From the NCBI GenBank assembly GCA_012841305.1, contig DUVA01000207.1, forward strand, positions 1 to 34,133: 34,133 bases of DNA. Direction: 5' to 3'. Shown one piece after another: positions 1 to 8,593 of the stretch. The DNA comes from Bacillota bacterium (lineage in GTDB: Bacteria; Bacillota; SHA-98; UBA4971). The notes under the pieces are model-generated. The model was not told the DNA's origin, did no database searches, and worked only from the letters and a program-made list of their open reading frames with translations. Position 1 is the first letter of the stretch. Each line of letters begins with the position of its first letter. The position numbers and the translations under genes were made by a program.

Positions 1-155
1 ACTTCAAGACAACCGGTAGCGCATCCAACCACAACATCCGTGTTGACCGCCATTAACGCCTGTCTGATGGCGATAGGGGCGGCGCAGCCTGCGCATGCGC
101 GATGTCCGCCGCACAGGAGTTCTTCCTTCATTGCGAGTTCCTTCAGACTTGCCAT
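1..155 (-). CDS. porB: Pyruvate:ferredoxin oxidoreductase beta subunit (partial, N-terminus only)
   Basis: The first 51 codons of the TPP-binding beta subunit are present; the rest lies beyond the left edge. The ATG (complement of 153-155) has a TAGGAGG ribosome site at complement 164-170, and the porA stop codon lies inside that site. The peptide contains GGHRACAGCAAP, the N-terminal pattern of PorB proteins (GH..C.GC), whose cysteines bind a [4Fe-4S] cluster near thiamine diphosphate, and a further C-ATGC pair follows. As the last gene of the G-D-A-B order it is translated from the same transcript. The complex converts pyruvate and CoA to acetyl-CoA, CO2 and reduced ferredoxin. Substrate (pyruvate or another 2-oxoacid) cannot be settled from this fragment. 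Confidence 0.88.
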   Translation of the reverse strand, partial: MASLKELAMKEELLCGGHRACAGCAAPIAIRQALMAVNTDVVVGCATGCLE

Positions 156-167
156 ATATGCCGCCTC

Positions 168-1352
168 CTATTCCCTGACTCCGAGGTATGTCACAGGCTC
201 TGCTATCTTACCTGTCTTAGCGATTTCCATAAGGTCATCATATACCCCGGCTATCTGTTCCATATTAATGTCTCGTCCTCCGAGACCGTAGATGTAGTTC
301 ACCATATTCACCTTTGGACCGGGCGAATTATACATCGCAGCGCGAAGATCGATGTACAGCGGGCCTCCCATTAGAGACAAGCTGTCAGCTCGATCAAGGA
401 CAGCTATAGCTTTCAGACCGGACAGAGCCTCAGCAATTTCCTTGTGAGGGAATGGCCTGAAAAGGCGAATCTTAAGAAGTCCTACTTTAAGGCCTTTTTC
501 TCTCAGCTGATCTACCACTGTCTTAGCAGTCCCTGCTGCGGAGTTGATAACCACAATTGCGACTTCAGCGTCGTCCAGCTTGTATGCGTCGAACAACTTA
601 TATTCTCTGCCTGAAATCTCCTTAAACTCCTTAGCCACCTGGAGCACAACGTCTTGCACCCTGGTATGGGCATCAGCCAGTTGGCGACGATGCTCAAAAT
701 ACCAGTCGGAGAAGTCCAAGGCTCCCACAGTGATGGGGTTTTCCACATCCAAGAGATAATGCTCGGGTTCATACTCGCCTACGAACTTCTTCGCCACATC
801 GTCTGGAAGAAGCTCAGCGTTGCCCATCCCATGGCTGACAATGAAACCGTCCATCGTCACCATAGTAGGTAGAAGCACATCAGGATGCTCCGCAATACGC
901 ATAGCCTGGATGAGGTTATCATAAGCTTCTTGAGCGTCCTCTGAGTATATCTGTATCCATCCTGAATCCCGCGCCCCCATTGTGTCACTGTGATCACAGT
1001 GGATATTAATCGGGGCTGACAGCGCTCTGTTTACAATAGGAGCTACTATCGGAAGTCTAAGCCCGGCAGCGATATATAGCATCTCCCACATAAGGGCAAG
1101 CCCCTGTGAAGATGTAGCAGTCATCGCCCTGGCGCCTGCGGCTGACGCGCCGATTGTCGCGCTCATCGCAGAATGCTCGCTCTCTACGGTAACAAATTCT
1201 GTATCAACTTTGCCGTTTGATACAGAATCAGCAAAGATCTGGACGATTTCAGTCGCAGGGGTGATTGGGTAGGCTGCCACAACATCAGGATTGATCTGGC
1301 GCATAGCCTCTGCTACCGCTTCATTACCGGTAATCGCAACTCTCTTATTCAC
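168..1352 (-). CDS. porA: Pyruvate:ferredoxin oxidoreductase alpha subunit
   Basis: About 394 residues, normal for a separate PorA. It starts NKRVAITGNEAVAEAMRQ and has the YPITPATEIVQ segment of the family's pyrimidine-binding domain, then the transketolase-like C-terminal domain. The longest frame opens at a GTG at 1358, but the GGGGAGG ribosome site (complement 1362-1368) lies only 3 nt from it and 9 nt from a second in-frame GTG at 1352, so I prefer the second. The start overlaps the end of porD and the stop overlaps the porB ribosome site, which indicates translational coupling. It works with PorB, PorG and PorD in the cytoplasm in pyruvate oxidation linked to ferredoxin, typical of anaerobes. 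A paralogue for another 2-oxoacid is the main alternative. Confidence 0.93.
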   Translation of the reverse strand: MNKRVAITGNEAVAEAMRQINPDVVAAYPITPATEIVQIFADSVSNGKVDTEFVTVESEHSAMSATIGASAAGARAMTATSSQGLALMWEMLYIAAGLRLPIVAPIVNRALSAPINIHCDHSDTMGARDSGWIQIYSEDAQEAYDNLIQAMRIAEHPDVLLPTMVTMDGFIVSHGMGNAELLPDDVAKKFVGEYEPEHYLLDVENPITVGALDFSDWYFEHRRQLADAHTRVQDVVLQVAKEFKEISGREYKLFDAYKLDDAEVAIVVINSAAGTAKTVVDQLREKGLKVGLLKIRLFRPFPHKEIAEALSGLKAIAVLDRADSLSLMGGPLYIDLRAAMYNSPGPKVNMVNYIYGLGGRDINMEQIAGVYDDLMEIAKTGKIAEPVTYLGVRE

Positions 1353-1659
1353 CTGCACCAGCCTCCCCGTTCTCTCCTGTATCCAGTATCATCTCTATAC
1401 ATTTTCTGGGACACTCGTGAGCGCATATCCCACAACCCTTGCAGTGTTTGTAGTCAATTCCGGACATTTCTCCTTCGCTCACAATGATTGACGCATCCGG
1501 GCAGAAAACCCAGCAAATCATACAATTACTGCACTTCTCTTTATCCCAGACAGGCTTGTAAGTTCTCCAGTCTCCGGTTTCATACTCCTTAGCGTTTCCG
1601 GCTTTAAGGATTAGCCCGCCCCTGGGAACGTCTTTCCATCCCTTTTCTGCGGCACTCAT
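1345..1659 (-). CDS. porD: Pyruvate:ferredoxin oxidoreductase delta subunit (2x[4Fe-4S] ferredoxin)
   Basis: 104 residues. Two complete ferredoxin motifs are visible, CSNCMICWVFCP (about residues 43-54) and CKGCGICAHECP (about 73-84), so the protein should carry two [4Fe-4S] clusters that pass electrons from the catalytic site to external ferredoxin. The N-terminal 40 residues (GGLILKAGNAKEYETGDWR) match the usual delta-subunit leader. The ATG overlaps the porG stop in an ATGA arrangement, and the 3' end overlaps the start of porA. Fused forms of this enzyme carry the domain internally; here it is a separate gene, the four-subunit form. Confidence 0.93.
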   Translation of the reverse strand: MSAAEKGWKDVPRGGLILKAGNAKEYETGDWRTYKPVWDKEKCSNCMICWVFCPDASIIVSEGEMSGIDYKHCKGCGICAHECPRKCIEMILDTGENGEAGAGE

Positions 1660-2231
1660 TCCTCCCCTTGCACCTCCTGGTAAGCCCTTTCAATAGCCTG
1701 AATATTCTTCTCGACTATATCAGGGCGGAACTTGGCTTCAAGCCTCTCTCTGGTATTTCCCACGAACTCATCAATTGTCAATAGACCAGTCGTTCTGATG
1801 AGAGCTCCCATCATCGGAGTATTAGGAATAGCCCTTCCTATGGTCTCCATTGATATCTGTGTTGCATCGAGCGTATAAACCTTACCACCTGTTAGACCCA
1901 ATTGCTCCCGCATCTCTTTAGGTGATAGGTTGGTATTAATAATGTACAATCCATCTTTCGGCACTCCTGCAGTTACGTCGGCTTTCCCGATCAATGTAGC
2001 ATCAAGAACTACAACCATCGCAGGATTTGCCACCTGACAATGCAACCTGATAGGATCCTCACTAATGCGGTTGAATGCAAGCACCGGCGCGCCCATCCGT
2101 TCAGGACCGTACTCAGGAAATGCCTGAATATACTTACCTGAAGCAGAGACTGCTTCCCCCAGTAGGATGGCTGCAGTTTTTGCGCCCTGGCCGCCTCTTC
2201 CGTGCCAGCGAATCTCTAGAAGTTCTGCCAT
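1656..2231 (-). CDS. porG: Pyruvate:ferredoxin oxidoreductase gamma subunit
   Basis: 191 residues, first gene of the operon. The N-terminal RWHGRGGQGAKTAA is the hallmark of the gamma domain of 2-oxoacid:ferredoxin oxidoreductases, followed by AFPEYGPERMGAPV, also conserved; this subunit contributes to CoA binding and complex assembly. The ATG at 2231 is preceded by GAGGGGGA with 6 nt spacing. It is coupled to porD by a 4-nt overlap. The order G-D-A-B is that of many Clostridia and archaea. No paralogous set is present in the window. Confidence 0.93.
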   Translation of the reverse strand: MAELLEIRWHGRGGQGAKTAAILLGEAVSASGKYIQAFPEYGPERMGAPVLAFNRISEDPIRLHCQVANPAMVVVLDATLIGKADVTAGVPKDGLYIINTNLSPKEMREQLGLTGGKVYTLDATQISMETIGRAIPNTPMMGALIRTTGLLTIDEFVGNTRERLEAKFRPDIVEKNIQAIERAYQEVQGEE

Positions 2232-2540
2232 AGCCTGTCCCCCTCACATGTGCGTCAAAATCTTTACTATCCAACCTCCAGTATGTTCCTACTCATCTGA
2301 AGGCACATTTAAATACACACATAAGTTATTCTAGCATATCCTGTTTACTTATGCACCTCCAAGTTTGTAAACGCTACGCATAGGCATTTTTTGGGTTTAC
2401 TTTGCATTTGGTGTATGTTATTATAACAATTGGATTTTTACTATAGATTGTCGCTGGTATTCATTTCTCCGAAATGTACTCTTCTCTCTTCTTCAGCTAT
2501 ATGAAACGGCAGGTGAACAGCCACGAGTAACAGCATTAAA
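2232..2540. other. Divergent intergenic region between por operon and CBS-PAS-HD gene
   Basis: 309 bases without a gene. It is AT-rich from about 2290 to 2470 and must hold the outward promoters of both transcription units. I see a plausible plus-strand promoter (listed separately). On the minus strand the AT-rich part around 2310-2360 contains TATGCT and TAGAAT hexamers that could serve porGDAB, but no convincing -35/-10 pair. No riboswitch or strong terminator was recognised. Confidence 0.5.
2396..2424 (+). promoter_or_regulatory. Possible sigma-A promoter for the CBS-PAS-HD gene
   Basis: TTTACT (2396-2401), 17 nt, then TATTAT (2419-2424), in an AT-rich stretch. It lies about 115 nt before the GTG at 2541. 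It is a reading of hexamers only. Confidence 0.3.
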
Positions 2541-3953
2541 GTGAGCCGGGCTTCCCTGCTCAAGCCTGAGAGCGTCAGTCCTACGGCTGATATCCATCAA
2601 ATCGCCGGTATTCTGGCAGAACGTGAAGTAACTTATGTCGTATCATCTGATAAAATGCTCCTTGGTGCCATTTACAGAGATTCTCTTAATCTTACACCCA
2701 ACTTCATAGCTGAAGCATCTGAACGCAGTATTGAAGCTTGTGAGCTAATGACCCCGAAAGAAAGAATCCCCTGCATTTCCCTGGAGACACACCTGGATTC
2801 CGCGATATCTGTTTTTCTCGAGACAGAGCTCAAAGAGATTCCGGTGCTTGAGAATGACCGCTTAGTCGGAGTGTTGCCTCTGCGTTCCCTGCTAAAAGGA
2901 TTGACAGAGTCTTTAGGCTCAGTGAAACATCAACAGGAGCATGACAAACGCTCCAGCATGATTCTTCAATCTATAAACGAAGGCCTTATTATGATAGATA
3001 AGGATTTGATAATCCGCGAATATAATCGCGCTGCTGAAGAGCTCCTCGGCGCCAAAGCCTCTGAGAGAATAGGAAGCAAAGCCGTGGTGAAGACAAGGGG
3101 CGGATCACCGGTATTTGAGGTTATGAAGACAGGGAAACCACGCTTTGGCGTAATGAGTCCGCTGGCAGATGGGCGCATATTCTCTGTGAACTACGTCCCT
3201 ATGCTGGACAACGGTAATGTAGTAGGTGTGATTCAGACATTCCAGGATATTACCGGGCAAGAAGAAATGCGATCTCAACTCCTGTCCTCCAGGGATGAAT
3301 TGGATCGCGCCTTCGCTTTGACTCTTCCGAATTCCAGAGTCGAGCATAAACTGAAGAATACAGCGGAATACAGAGATATTTATGATTCTGACAGTGGACA
3401 GATCACAATCACTGAGGTTATTGCCGATGGAGGTTATAAACACGTAGTAAATGCCCTTAAAGTACTTGCAGATCTTAACAACAAGGGTATCATGTCGCTC
3501 CTTGGAATCAGTAAGGACGTGTTAGTCCAGAGCATTATCTTTCACGACTTGGGCAAATCCCAACCCCAGTTCGAAATCGGACAGACTGTAGATCCCCTGG
3601 ATGAGTTTGAAGAAAGCTGTGCCCATGCTGAAAGGAGCGCAGATATAGCAGCTCACTTTTACCAACGCGAAGATGACGTCATATGGCTCATCAAGTACCA
3701 TCATCATCCGGAAAGTCAACTTCCCGCTGATTTCCCTAACCACTTGAGGCCTATGCTACGCCTCTTGAAACTGGTAGACGGACTATCCGCTGCACTCACA
3801 CGTCGTAATGGCAAGATAACGCTGGACGTAGATGGAACCAAAGTCTATGTCTATGAACGTAATCCCCATCCTGATTTCGACAAATCAAGAGTTGTGGATC
3901 TCTTCACAGGTGAGACAAGAGAAATACCTGACTACCCTGATGGTACAGGATAG
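2541..3953 (+). CDS. CBS-PAS-HD signalling protein
   Basis: 470 residues, no membrane segment. A CBS pair fills residues 1-122, with the second CBS clear at 66-120 (ELMTPKERIP, then LVGVLPLRSLL). A PAS domain follows at about 135-245 (INEGLIMIDKDLIIREYNRAAEELLG is its recognisable opening), with no histidine-kinase or GGDEF output. The C-terminal part (about 290-430) is HD-like: FHDLGK at 334-339, AHAERSADIAAHF around 361-373, YHHHPE at 386-391. HD proteins are metal-dependent phosphohydrolases, often of nucleotides or cyclic dinucleotides; this one lacks the HD-GYP signature. Ligands of CBS and PAS are unknown. The frame opens after a TGA at 2514 and the GTG lacks a clear ribosome site, so the start is uncertain, but the CBS domain is complete from it. 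The gene stands alone and converges on glyA. Confidence 0.82.
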   Translation: MSRASLLKPESVSPTADIHQIAGILAEREVTYVVSSDKMLLGAIYRDSLNLTPNFIAEASERSIEACELMTPKERIPCISLETHLDSAISVFLETELKEIPVLENDRLVGVLPLRSLLKGLTESLGSVKHQQEHDKRSSMILQSINEGLIMIDKDLIIREYNRAAEELLGAKASERIGSKAVVKTRGGSPVFEVMKTGKPRFGVMSPLADGRIFSVNYVPMLDNGNVVGVIQTFQDITGQEEMRSQLLSSRDELDRAFALTLPNSRVEHKLKNTAEYRDIYDSDSGQITITEVIADGGYKHVVNALKVLADLNNKGIMSLLGISKDVLVQSIIFHDLGKSQPQFEIGQTVDPLDEFEESCAHAERSADIAAHFYQREDDVIWLIKYHHHPESQLPADFPNHLRPMLRLLKLVDGLSAALTRRNGKITLDVDGTKVYVYERNPHPDFDKSRVVDLFTGETREIPDYPDGTG

Positions 3954-3981
3954 CCAGGTATTACAAAGTAAATAGTTATTT

Positions 3982-5229
3982 TTATGTCAATTCAGGATAG
4001 AGTGGGAAGCGTTCAGTCAAGCTTTCCACTTTTTGTTTGGCGGCATGCAGAACGCTTTCATCATCAGGGTTATCCAGGACATCCGCAATAATCCCTGATA
4101 TCTCAAGCATTTCGGCTTCTTTCATACCTCTTGTTGTCACGGCAGGGGTTCCGATTCTGAGCCCACTGGTTATAAAGGGCTTCTCAGGATCAAACGGAAT
4201 CGTGTTCTTGTTTACAGTAATTGCGCAGCTATCAAGAAGCCTCTCAGCCTGGAGTCCGGTCAATCCGTGCTCCCTGACGCTTACCAACATCAAGTGGTTG
4301 TCGGTGCCTCCTGATATGACCCGAAAACCGCGATTCATGAGTGCCGCAGCAAAGACTTTCGCATTCTTCACTACCTGTGCCTGGTAGGCTTTGAACTCAG
4401 GCGAAGCAGCTTCTTTAAAAGCGACAGCCTTGCCTGCAATCACATGCATCAGAGGACCTCCTTGAGTCCCTGGGAATATAGCTTGATCAATCTTCTTTGC
4501 GAACTGCTCCTGACACAGGATTAACCCGCCTCTCGGGCCACGGAGCGTCTTATGAGTTGTAGTGGTAACAAACTCAGCGTAAGGAACGGGACTAGGGTGA
4601 AGGCCTGTGGCTACAAGGCCTGCAATGTGCGCCATATCCACCATCACAAGAGCGCCTACTTCGTCAGCGATCCGGCGTATTCTAGGGAAATCAATAATCC
4701 GAGGATACGCACTGGCGCCTGCCACAATCATCTTTGGCTTGTGCTCTTTGGCAAGATCGAGAAGGGCATCGTAGTCAATGGTTTCTGTCTCTTTAGTCAC
4801 TCCGTAAGGAACGAAATTGAAGTACTTACCTGATAGGTTTATCGGGTGTCCATGGGTAAGATGTCCGCCATGGGACAGATTCATTCCAAGGACAGTGTCC
4901 CCAGGCGTCAGCATGGCAAAATAGACAGCCGTATTCGCTTGCGCCCCTGAGTGAGGCTGAACATTAGCGTGGCCTGCACCGAACAGAGCTTTCGCCCTCT
5001 CAATCGCAAGGCTCTCCACAACATCGACAAACTCACATCCGCCATAATAGCGCCTACCAGGGTAGCCTTCTGCATAATTGTTAGTTGCAGTTGACCCCTG
5101 AGCCTCCATGACTGCCCTGCTGGTGAAGTTCTCAGAGGCTATCAACTCAATATTTCCCCTCTGGCGTTCTGTTTCGGCCTGCAACGCATCAGCAACTTCC
5201 GGGTCAATGGCTCTGACAATATTGTACAC
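3982..5229 (-). CDS. glyA: Serine hydroxymethyltransferase
   Basis: 415 residues, the usual bacterial length. PLP-dependent; it interconverts serine plus tetrahydrofolate with glycine plus 5,10-methylene-tetrahydrofolate. The motif [14 protein letters not shown] places the PLP lysine at about residue 227; [10 protein letters not shown] near the N-terminus and the [11 protein letters not shown] segment are also typical. The start is a GTG (complement 5227-5229) with GGGGAGG 9 nt upstream. It lies 49 nt downstream of pdxS on the same strand and is probably co-transcribed with it, so a maker of PLP and a heavy user of PLP share a transcript. No terminator hairpin is evident after it; the next gene converges 28 nt away. 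Confidence 0.96.
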   Translation of the reverse strand: MYNIVRAIDPEVADALQAETERQRGNIELIASENFTSRAVMEAQGSTATNNYAEGYPGRRYYGGCEFVDVVESLAIERAKALFGAGHANVQPHSGAQANTAVYFAMLTPGDTVLGMNLSHGGHLTHGHPINLSGKYFNFVPYGVTKETETIDYDALLDLAKEHKPKMIVAGASAYPRIIDFPRIRRIADEVGALVMVDMAHIAGLVATGLHPSPVPYAEFVTTTTHKTLRGPRGGLILCQEQFAKKIDQAIFPGTQGGPLMHVIAGKAVAFKEAASPEFKAYQAQVVKNAKVFAAALMNRGFRVISGGTDNHLMLVSVREHGLTGLQAERLLDSCAITVNKNTIPFDPEKPFITSGLRIGTPAVTTRGMKEAEMLEISGIIADVLDNPDDESVLHAAKQKVESLTERFPLYPELT

Positions 5230-5278
5230 CGACTATGCCCTCCCCTTAGAATTTATGATCCAAGGGCTACCAAATAGT

Positions 5279-6163
5279 CTACCAGCCCCTGGTCTGAAGT
5301 TTCTCCTCATCTGTGAGGGTTGCTGCTGCCATTCCCTCCATCGGTTTCCCAAGACCTTTCGACACCTTCAGAAGGACATCGGGTTTGTCAAAGTTAGTCG
5401 TAGCTTCAACAATTGCCCTGGCTCTTGCAGGCGGATCATCAGACTTGAATATCCCTGACCCGACAAATACTCCTTCTGCGCCCAACTGCATCATAAGCGC
5501 TGCGTCCGCCGGAGTGGCAACCCCGCCGGCAGCGAAATTCACCACAGGGAGCCTGCCTTCTTTGGCTACCCATGTAACCAACTCGTATGGAGCCTGCATA
5601 TCCCTGGCAATTGCCATGAGTTCATCTTCGCGCATCCCGGCCAGTCTACGAATCTCGCTCTGGACACGCCTCATATGCCGGACTGCTTCGACAATATCCC
5701 CTGTCCCTGCCTCACCCTTTGTGCGCATCATAGACGCTCCTTCTGCGATACGGCGAAGGGCTTCACCCAGATTACGACATCCACATACAAAAGCGACTTT
5801 GAACTGGTGCTTATCTATGTGATGCTCTTCATCGGCAGGGGTTAAGACTTCGCTTTCGTCTATGAAGTCCACTCCAAGGGCTTCTAGTATTTGGGCTTCG
5901 ACAAAGTGCCCTATACGACACTTAGCCATGACAGGGATTTTTACAGCTTCCATAATGGAAGAAATTATGTCCGGATTGGACATCCGGGCAATCCCGCCAT
6001 GAGCCCTTATGTCGGCAGGCACTCTCTCAAGTGCCATCACTGCAACAGCACCCGCATCCTCTGCTATTTTTGCCTGCTCTGAAGTGGTAACATCCATAAT
6101 TACGCCGCCTCTGAACTTCTCTGCGACAGCCCTCTTCGCTTCAACTGATGACTGATTCCCCAT
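5279..6163 (-). CDS. pdxS: Pyridoxal 5'-phosphate synthase subunit PdxS
   Basis: 294 residues, the full family length. PdxS builds PLP from ribose 5-phosphate, glyceraldehyde 3-phosphate and ammonia. The catalytic residues known from Bacillus are all present at matching positions: Asp24 in VIMD, Lys81 in VMAKCRIGH and Lys149 in [10 protein letters not shown]. The ATG has GGAGGG 9 nt upstream. The partner glutaminase PdxT, usually the next gene, is absent: the downstream gene is glyA and no PdxT-like frame exists in the window. PdxT may be elsewhere, or PdxS may use free ammonia. Confidence 0.96.
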   Translation of the reverse strand: MGNQSSVEAKRAVAEKFRGGVIMDVTTSEQAKIAEDAGAVAVMALERVPADIRAHGGIARMSNPDIISSIMEAVKIPVMAKCRIGHFVEAQILEALGVDFIDESEVLTPADEEHHIDKHQFKVAFVCGCRNLGEALRRIAEGASMMRTKGEAGTGDIVEAVRHMRRVQSEIRRLAGMREDELMAIARDMQAPYELVTWVAKEGRLPVVNFAAGGVATPADAALMMQLGAEGVFVGSGIFKSDDPPARARAIVEATTNFDKPDVLLKVSKGLGKPMEGMAAATLTDEEKLQTRGW

Positions 6164-6202
6164 CTTTGCGGTCCCTCCATTGGAATTAAACTTCCCCTTG
6201 TA

Positions 6203-6231
6203 ATTTTACTACAGTGAGAGTGCTAAAACAA
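6203..6231 (-). promoter_or_regulatory. Likely promoter of pdxS-glyA
   Basis: On the minus strand TTGTTT (complement 6226-6231), 17 nt, TAAAAT (complement 6203-6208), about 40 nt before the pdxS ATG. The spacer contains TTAGCACTC, one arm of a CIRCE-like element, without the matching second arm (see rejected items). Confidence 0.5.
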
Positions 6232-6319
6232 GGCGAGAATCGTAGTTCTATTGTAGTTCTGTTTGACAGTGGGCCTGAGTCTGTGTTCGAAGCCTCGCTT
6301 CAGGCAGTCCCGTTACCTG

Positions 6320-7477
6320 CTAGAGATTGTCAACTGCACTGTGCAACCTCGTGAGGGCCTTCTCCAGGATGGAACGAGGGCAACCAATATTCATTCTGAT
6401 GAATCCATCTCCACCGCTCCCAAAGGAGTAACCCTGGTTAACCCAAAGCCCGACCTTGTCCAACATGAACCGCTCTAAATCTTCATTATCCATACCAAGT
6501 TTCCTGCAATCCAACCAGACTAAATACGTGCCTTCAGCTTCAACTTCCTCAATCTGCGGGATTTTTTCGCTCAAGTACCCTGCTAGGAACCGCCGATTAC
6601 CCTGTAGGTAATCCAGCAGTGCATCCAACCATTGGTCTCCCCAAGTATACGCAGCTTCAGCTGCTATGCCTCCGAAAATCGTCGCCTGTCTCGGCAGGAC
6701 CGAGCTTCTGAACTGCCTGCGAACCTCTGAATCCGGTATTACCAGGTACGCTGTTTTCAACCCAGCCAGATTAAAGGTCTTGCTGGGAGAAATACACGTA
6801 ATGGTATTGTCTCTTAATTCATTGCAAATAGAAGCTAAGGGGATATGCTTGTACTCCCTGTAAATCAGATCAGAATGGATTTCGTCTGAAATCACAACAA
6901 CTCCGTGCTCCATGCAAATATTGCCTAACATGGTCAGCTCGTCCCTGGTCCAAACCCTCCCTACAGGATTATGGGGACTGCAGAGGATCAAAGCCTTCGT
7001 CCTTGGATCCTTTGCCTTCTCTTCAAGATCAGCGAAATCCATTGTATAACGACTGTGTTCATATTTTAGTTGATTATTAAGCACATGGCAGCCGCTGTCT
7101 CTAATCGCGCTGAAGAACGGAGGATAGACAGGGGATTGAAGGATAACCTTATCTCCCGGACGGCTAAGGGCTTGAAGGAGTCCTCGTATGCCAGGCATGA
7201 CTCCGGGCGTGAATGCTATCCAATCTTGCTCTATAGTCCAGTCATGCCTGCGGCTGAGCCAGTCTGTGACTGCCTTGTAAAGGCCAACGGATTCAATAGT
7301 ATAGCCATATATCCCGTGCCTGGCCCTTTCTACGATGGCATCTTGCACCTCGCGCGGGGACTCAAAATCCATGTCCGCAACCCAAATGGGAATTACATCG
7401 TCATCTCGCATGTCCCATTTGACTGAGCCAGTACCACGACGCTCAACTACTCTGTCAAAGATAAAGTCAGATTTCAT
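6320..7477 (-). CDS. patB: PatB/MalY-type PLP-dependent C-S lyase or aminotransferase
   Basis: 386 residues from the ATG at 7477, which has GGAGG 8 nt upstream. The open frame extends to 7591, but those 38 extra residues lack family similarity. It is a fold-type I PLP enzyme of the MalY/PatB branch: KWDMRDDDVIPIWVADMDF near the N-terminus, HNPVGRVW, ISDEIHSDLIY at about 196-206, and the PLP lysine in SPSKTFNLAG at about residue 233. Members cleave cystathionine or cysteine C-S bonds (beta-lyase), some also act as aminotransferases, and MalY also represses transcription; the sequence does not decide. It lies 156 nt upstream of pdxS on the same strand, so three PLP-related genes are adjacent. 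Confidence 0.88.
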   Translation of the reverse strand: MKSDFIFDRVVERRGTGSVKWDMRDDDVIPIWVADMDFESPREVQDAIVERARHGIYGYTIESVGLYKAVTDWLSRRHDWTIEQDWIAFTPGVMPGIRGLLQALSRPGDKVILQSPVYPPFFSAIRDSGCHVLNNQLKYEHSRYTMDFADLEEKAKDPRTKALILCSPHNPVGRVWTRDELTMLGNICMEHGVVVISDEIHSDLIYREYKHIPLASICNELRDNTITCISPSKTFNLAGLKTAYLVIPDSEVRRQFRSSVLPRQATIFGGIAAEAAYTWGDQWLDALLDYLQGNRRFLAGYLSEKIPQIEEVEAEGTYLVWLDCRKLGMDNEDLERFMLDKVGLWVNQGYSFGSGGDGFIRMNIGCPRSILEKALTRLHSAVDNL

Positions 7478-7626
7478 CAGCAGAACCTCCATGATGTATG
7501 TATCTACTTTTGCGCCGAACACTGAATCTAATTTATACTCTATTAGGACCATTATCAAGCACATGATAAGCCTCGTGTCATTTTGCGGCAATCTTGGACA
7601 GGAGATGAGAAAGCATTACATTCGCC

Positions 7627-7655
7627 TTGAATATGTGCTGTCTTTTGGATAAACT
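7627..7655 (+). promoter_or_regulatory. Possible promoter of the SDH_sah protease gene
   Basis: TTGAAT (7627-7632), 17 nt, TAAACT (7650-7655), about 75 nt before the ATG at 7731, which itself has an AGAGGAGG ribosome site. Confidence 0.35.
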
Positions 7656-7730
7656 GAAAATATGGGAAAACTTTCTCAAAAGACGAAAGCGCAATGGATT
7701 TCGTAATCAACCTAGAGGAGGACAACTGAC

Positions 7731-8585
7731 ATGACCGGTTCCTTGTTCAGTATCTTGTGGCTGATTCTAATCGCGTCAAGCCTTCTCTCGCCTCTGCTGG
7801 ATAAGAGGCGAACAGAATCCGCTCGGGTAAAGCTTCTCAATACTCTGTCGCGGAAAAGGGGATCTCGGGTTATTTCAATGATCCATAGGATGGAAGCTTT
7901 CAGTTTCTTAGGGATCCCTATCTCACGACATATTGATATTGAAGACTCAGAGCAAGTCCTAAGAGCGATAAGGCGCACCCCCAACGATGTCCCCATTGAC
8001 ATCATACTCCATACACCCGGCGGTCTGGTATTGGCTGCAGAGCAGATTGCAAGGGCTATAGCAGGCCATGAAGCGAAGGTCACTGTATTTGTGCCGCACT
8101 ACGCAATGTCAGGCGGCACGCTCCTGGCGCTCGCAGCAGACGAGATTATCATGGACGAACATGCAGTCCTAGGACCTATAGACCCCCAACTTGGTAATTA
8201 TCCTGCGGTATCCATCCTAAGGGCTATTGAGCAAAAGGACAAGAACTCGCTGGATGATACCACGCTCATACTGGGGGATATGGCTGCCAAAGCCATGGTG
8301 CAAGTCTATGAAAGCGTCTATAATTTGCTGCTGGCGAAATTCCCTGAAGACCAAGCACAGAACATTGCAAGAACCTTAACGGAAGGCAAATGGACTCACG
8401 ATTATCCTATTACCTGCCGAATGCTGCGAGACATGGGACTTGCTGTCTGCAACGAGATGCCGGGCGAGGTATACCGGCTTATGGAGCTCTATCCACAACC
8501 TGCCCAGCGTAGGCCTTCTGTTCAATATGTGCCTGTGCCTTTTGAGCGAAGATCCCCGACACCTCCGCCACGTGGAAGAGACTGA
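7731..8585 (+). CDS. Membrane-anchored SDH_sah-family serine protease (ClpP/crotonase fold)
   Basis: 284 residues. One hydrophobic segment (about 5-22) anchors the N-terminus; a basic region follows. The soluble part has the order expected of the ClpP/SppA-like SDH_sah family: DIILHTPGG (90-98), AMSGGT with the likely nucleophile Ser127, and LGPIDPQLG (147-155). The partner base may be a lysine near residue 187, as in SppA-type Ser/Lys enzymes, but this is inference. Such proteins are proposed membrane-protein or signal-peptide proteases; the family name 'serine dehydrogenase proteinase' is historical. The ATG has AGAGGAGG upstream. The stop codon lies 2 nt from the stop of the converging HerA-like gene. 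The proline-rich tail (RRSPTPPPRG) is probably disordered. Confidence 0.82.
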   Translation: MTGSLFSILWLILIASSLLSPLLDKRRTESARVKLLNTLSRKRGSRVISMIHRMEAFSFLGIPISRHIDIEDSEQVLRAIRRTPNDVPIDIILHTPGGLVLAAEQIARAIAGHEAKVTVFVPHYAMSGGTLLALAADEIIMDEHAVLGPIDPQLGNYPAVSILRAIEQKDKNSLDDTTLILGDMAAKAMVQVYESVYNLLLAKFPEDQAQNIARTLTEGKWTHDYPITCRMLRDMGLAVCNEMPGEVYRLMELYPQPAQRRPSVQYVPVPFERRSPTPPPRGRD

Positions 8586-8593
8586 CGTCAGTC
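8580..8593. repeat. 14-bp perfect palindrome holding both convergent stop codons
   Basis: GACTGACGTCAGTC is its own reverse complement. The TGA of the plus-strand protease gene (8583-8585) and the TGA of the minus-strand HerA gene (complement 8588-8590) both lie in it. There is no T tract, so it is not a standard terminator. Confidence 0.6.

Noticed and set aside
6218-6226. CIRCE (HrcA) operator in the pdxS promoter
   Set aside because: Only one arm (GAGTGCTAA on the plus strand) is present; the sequence at the position of the other arm does not match.
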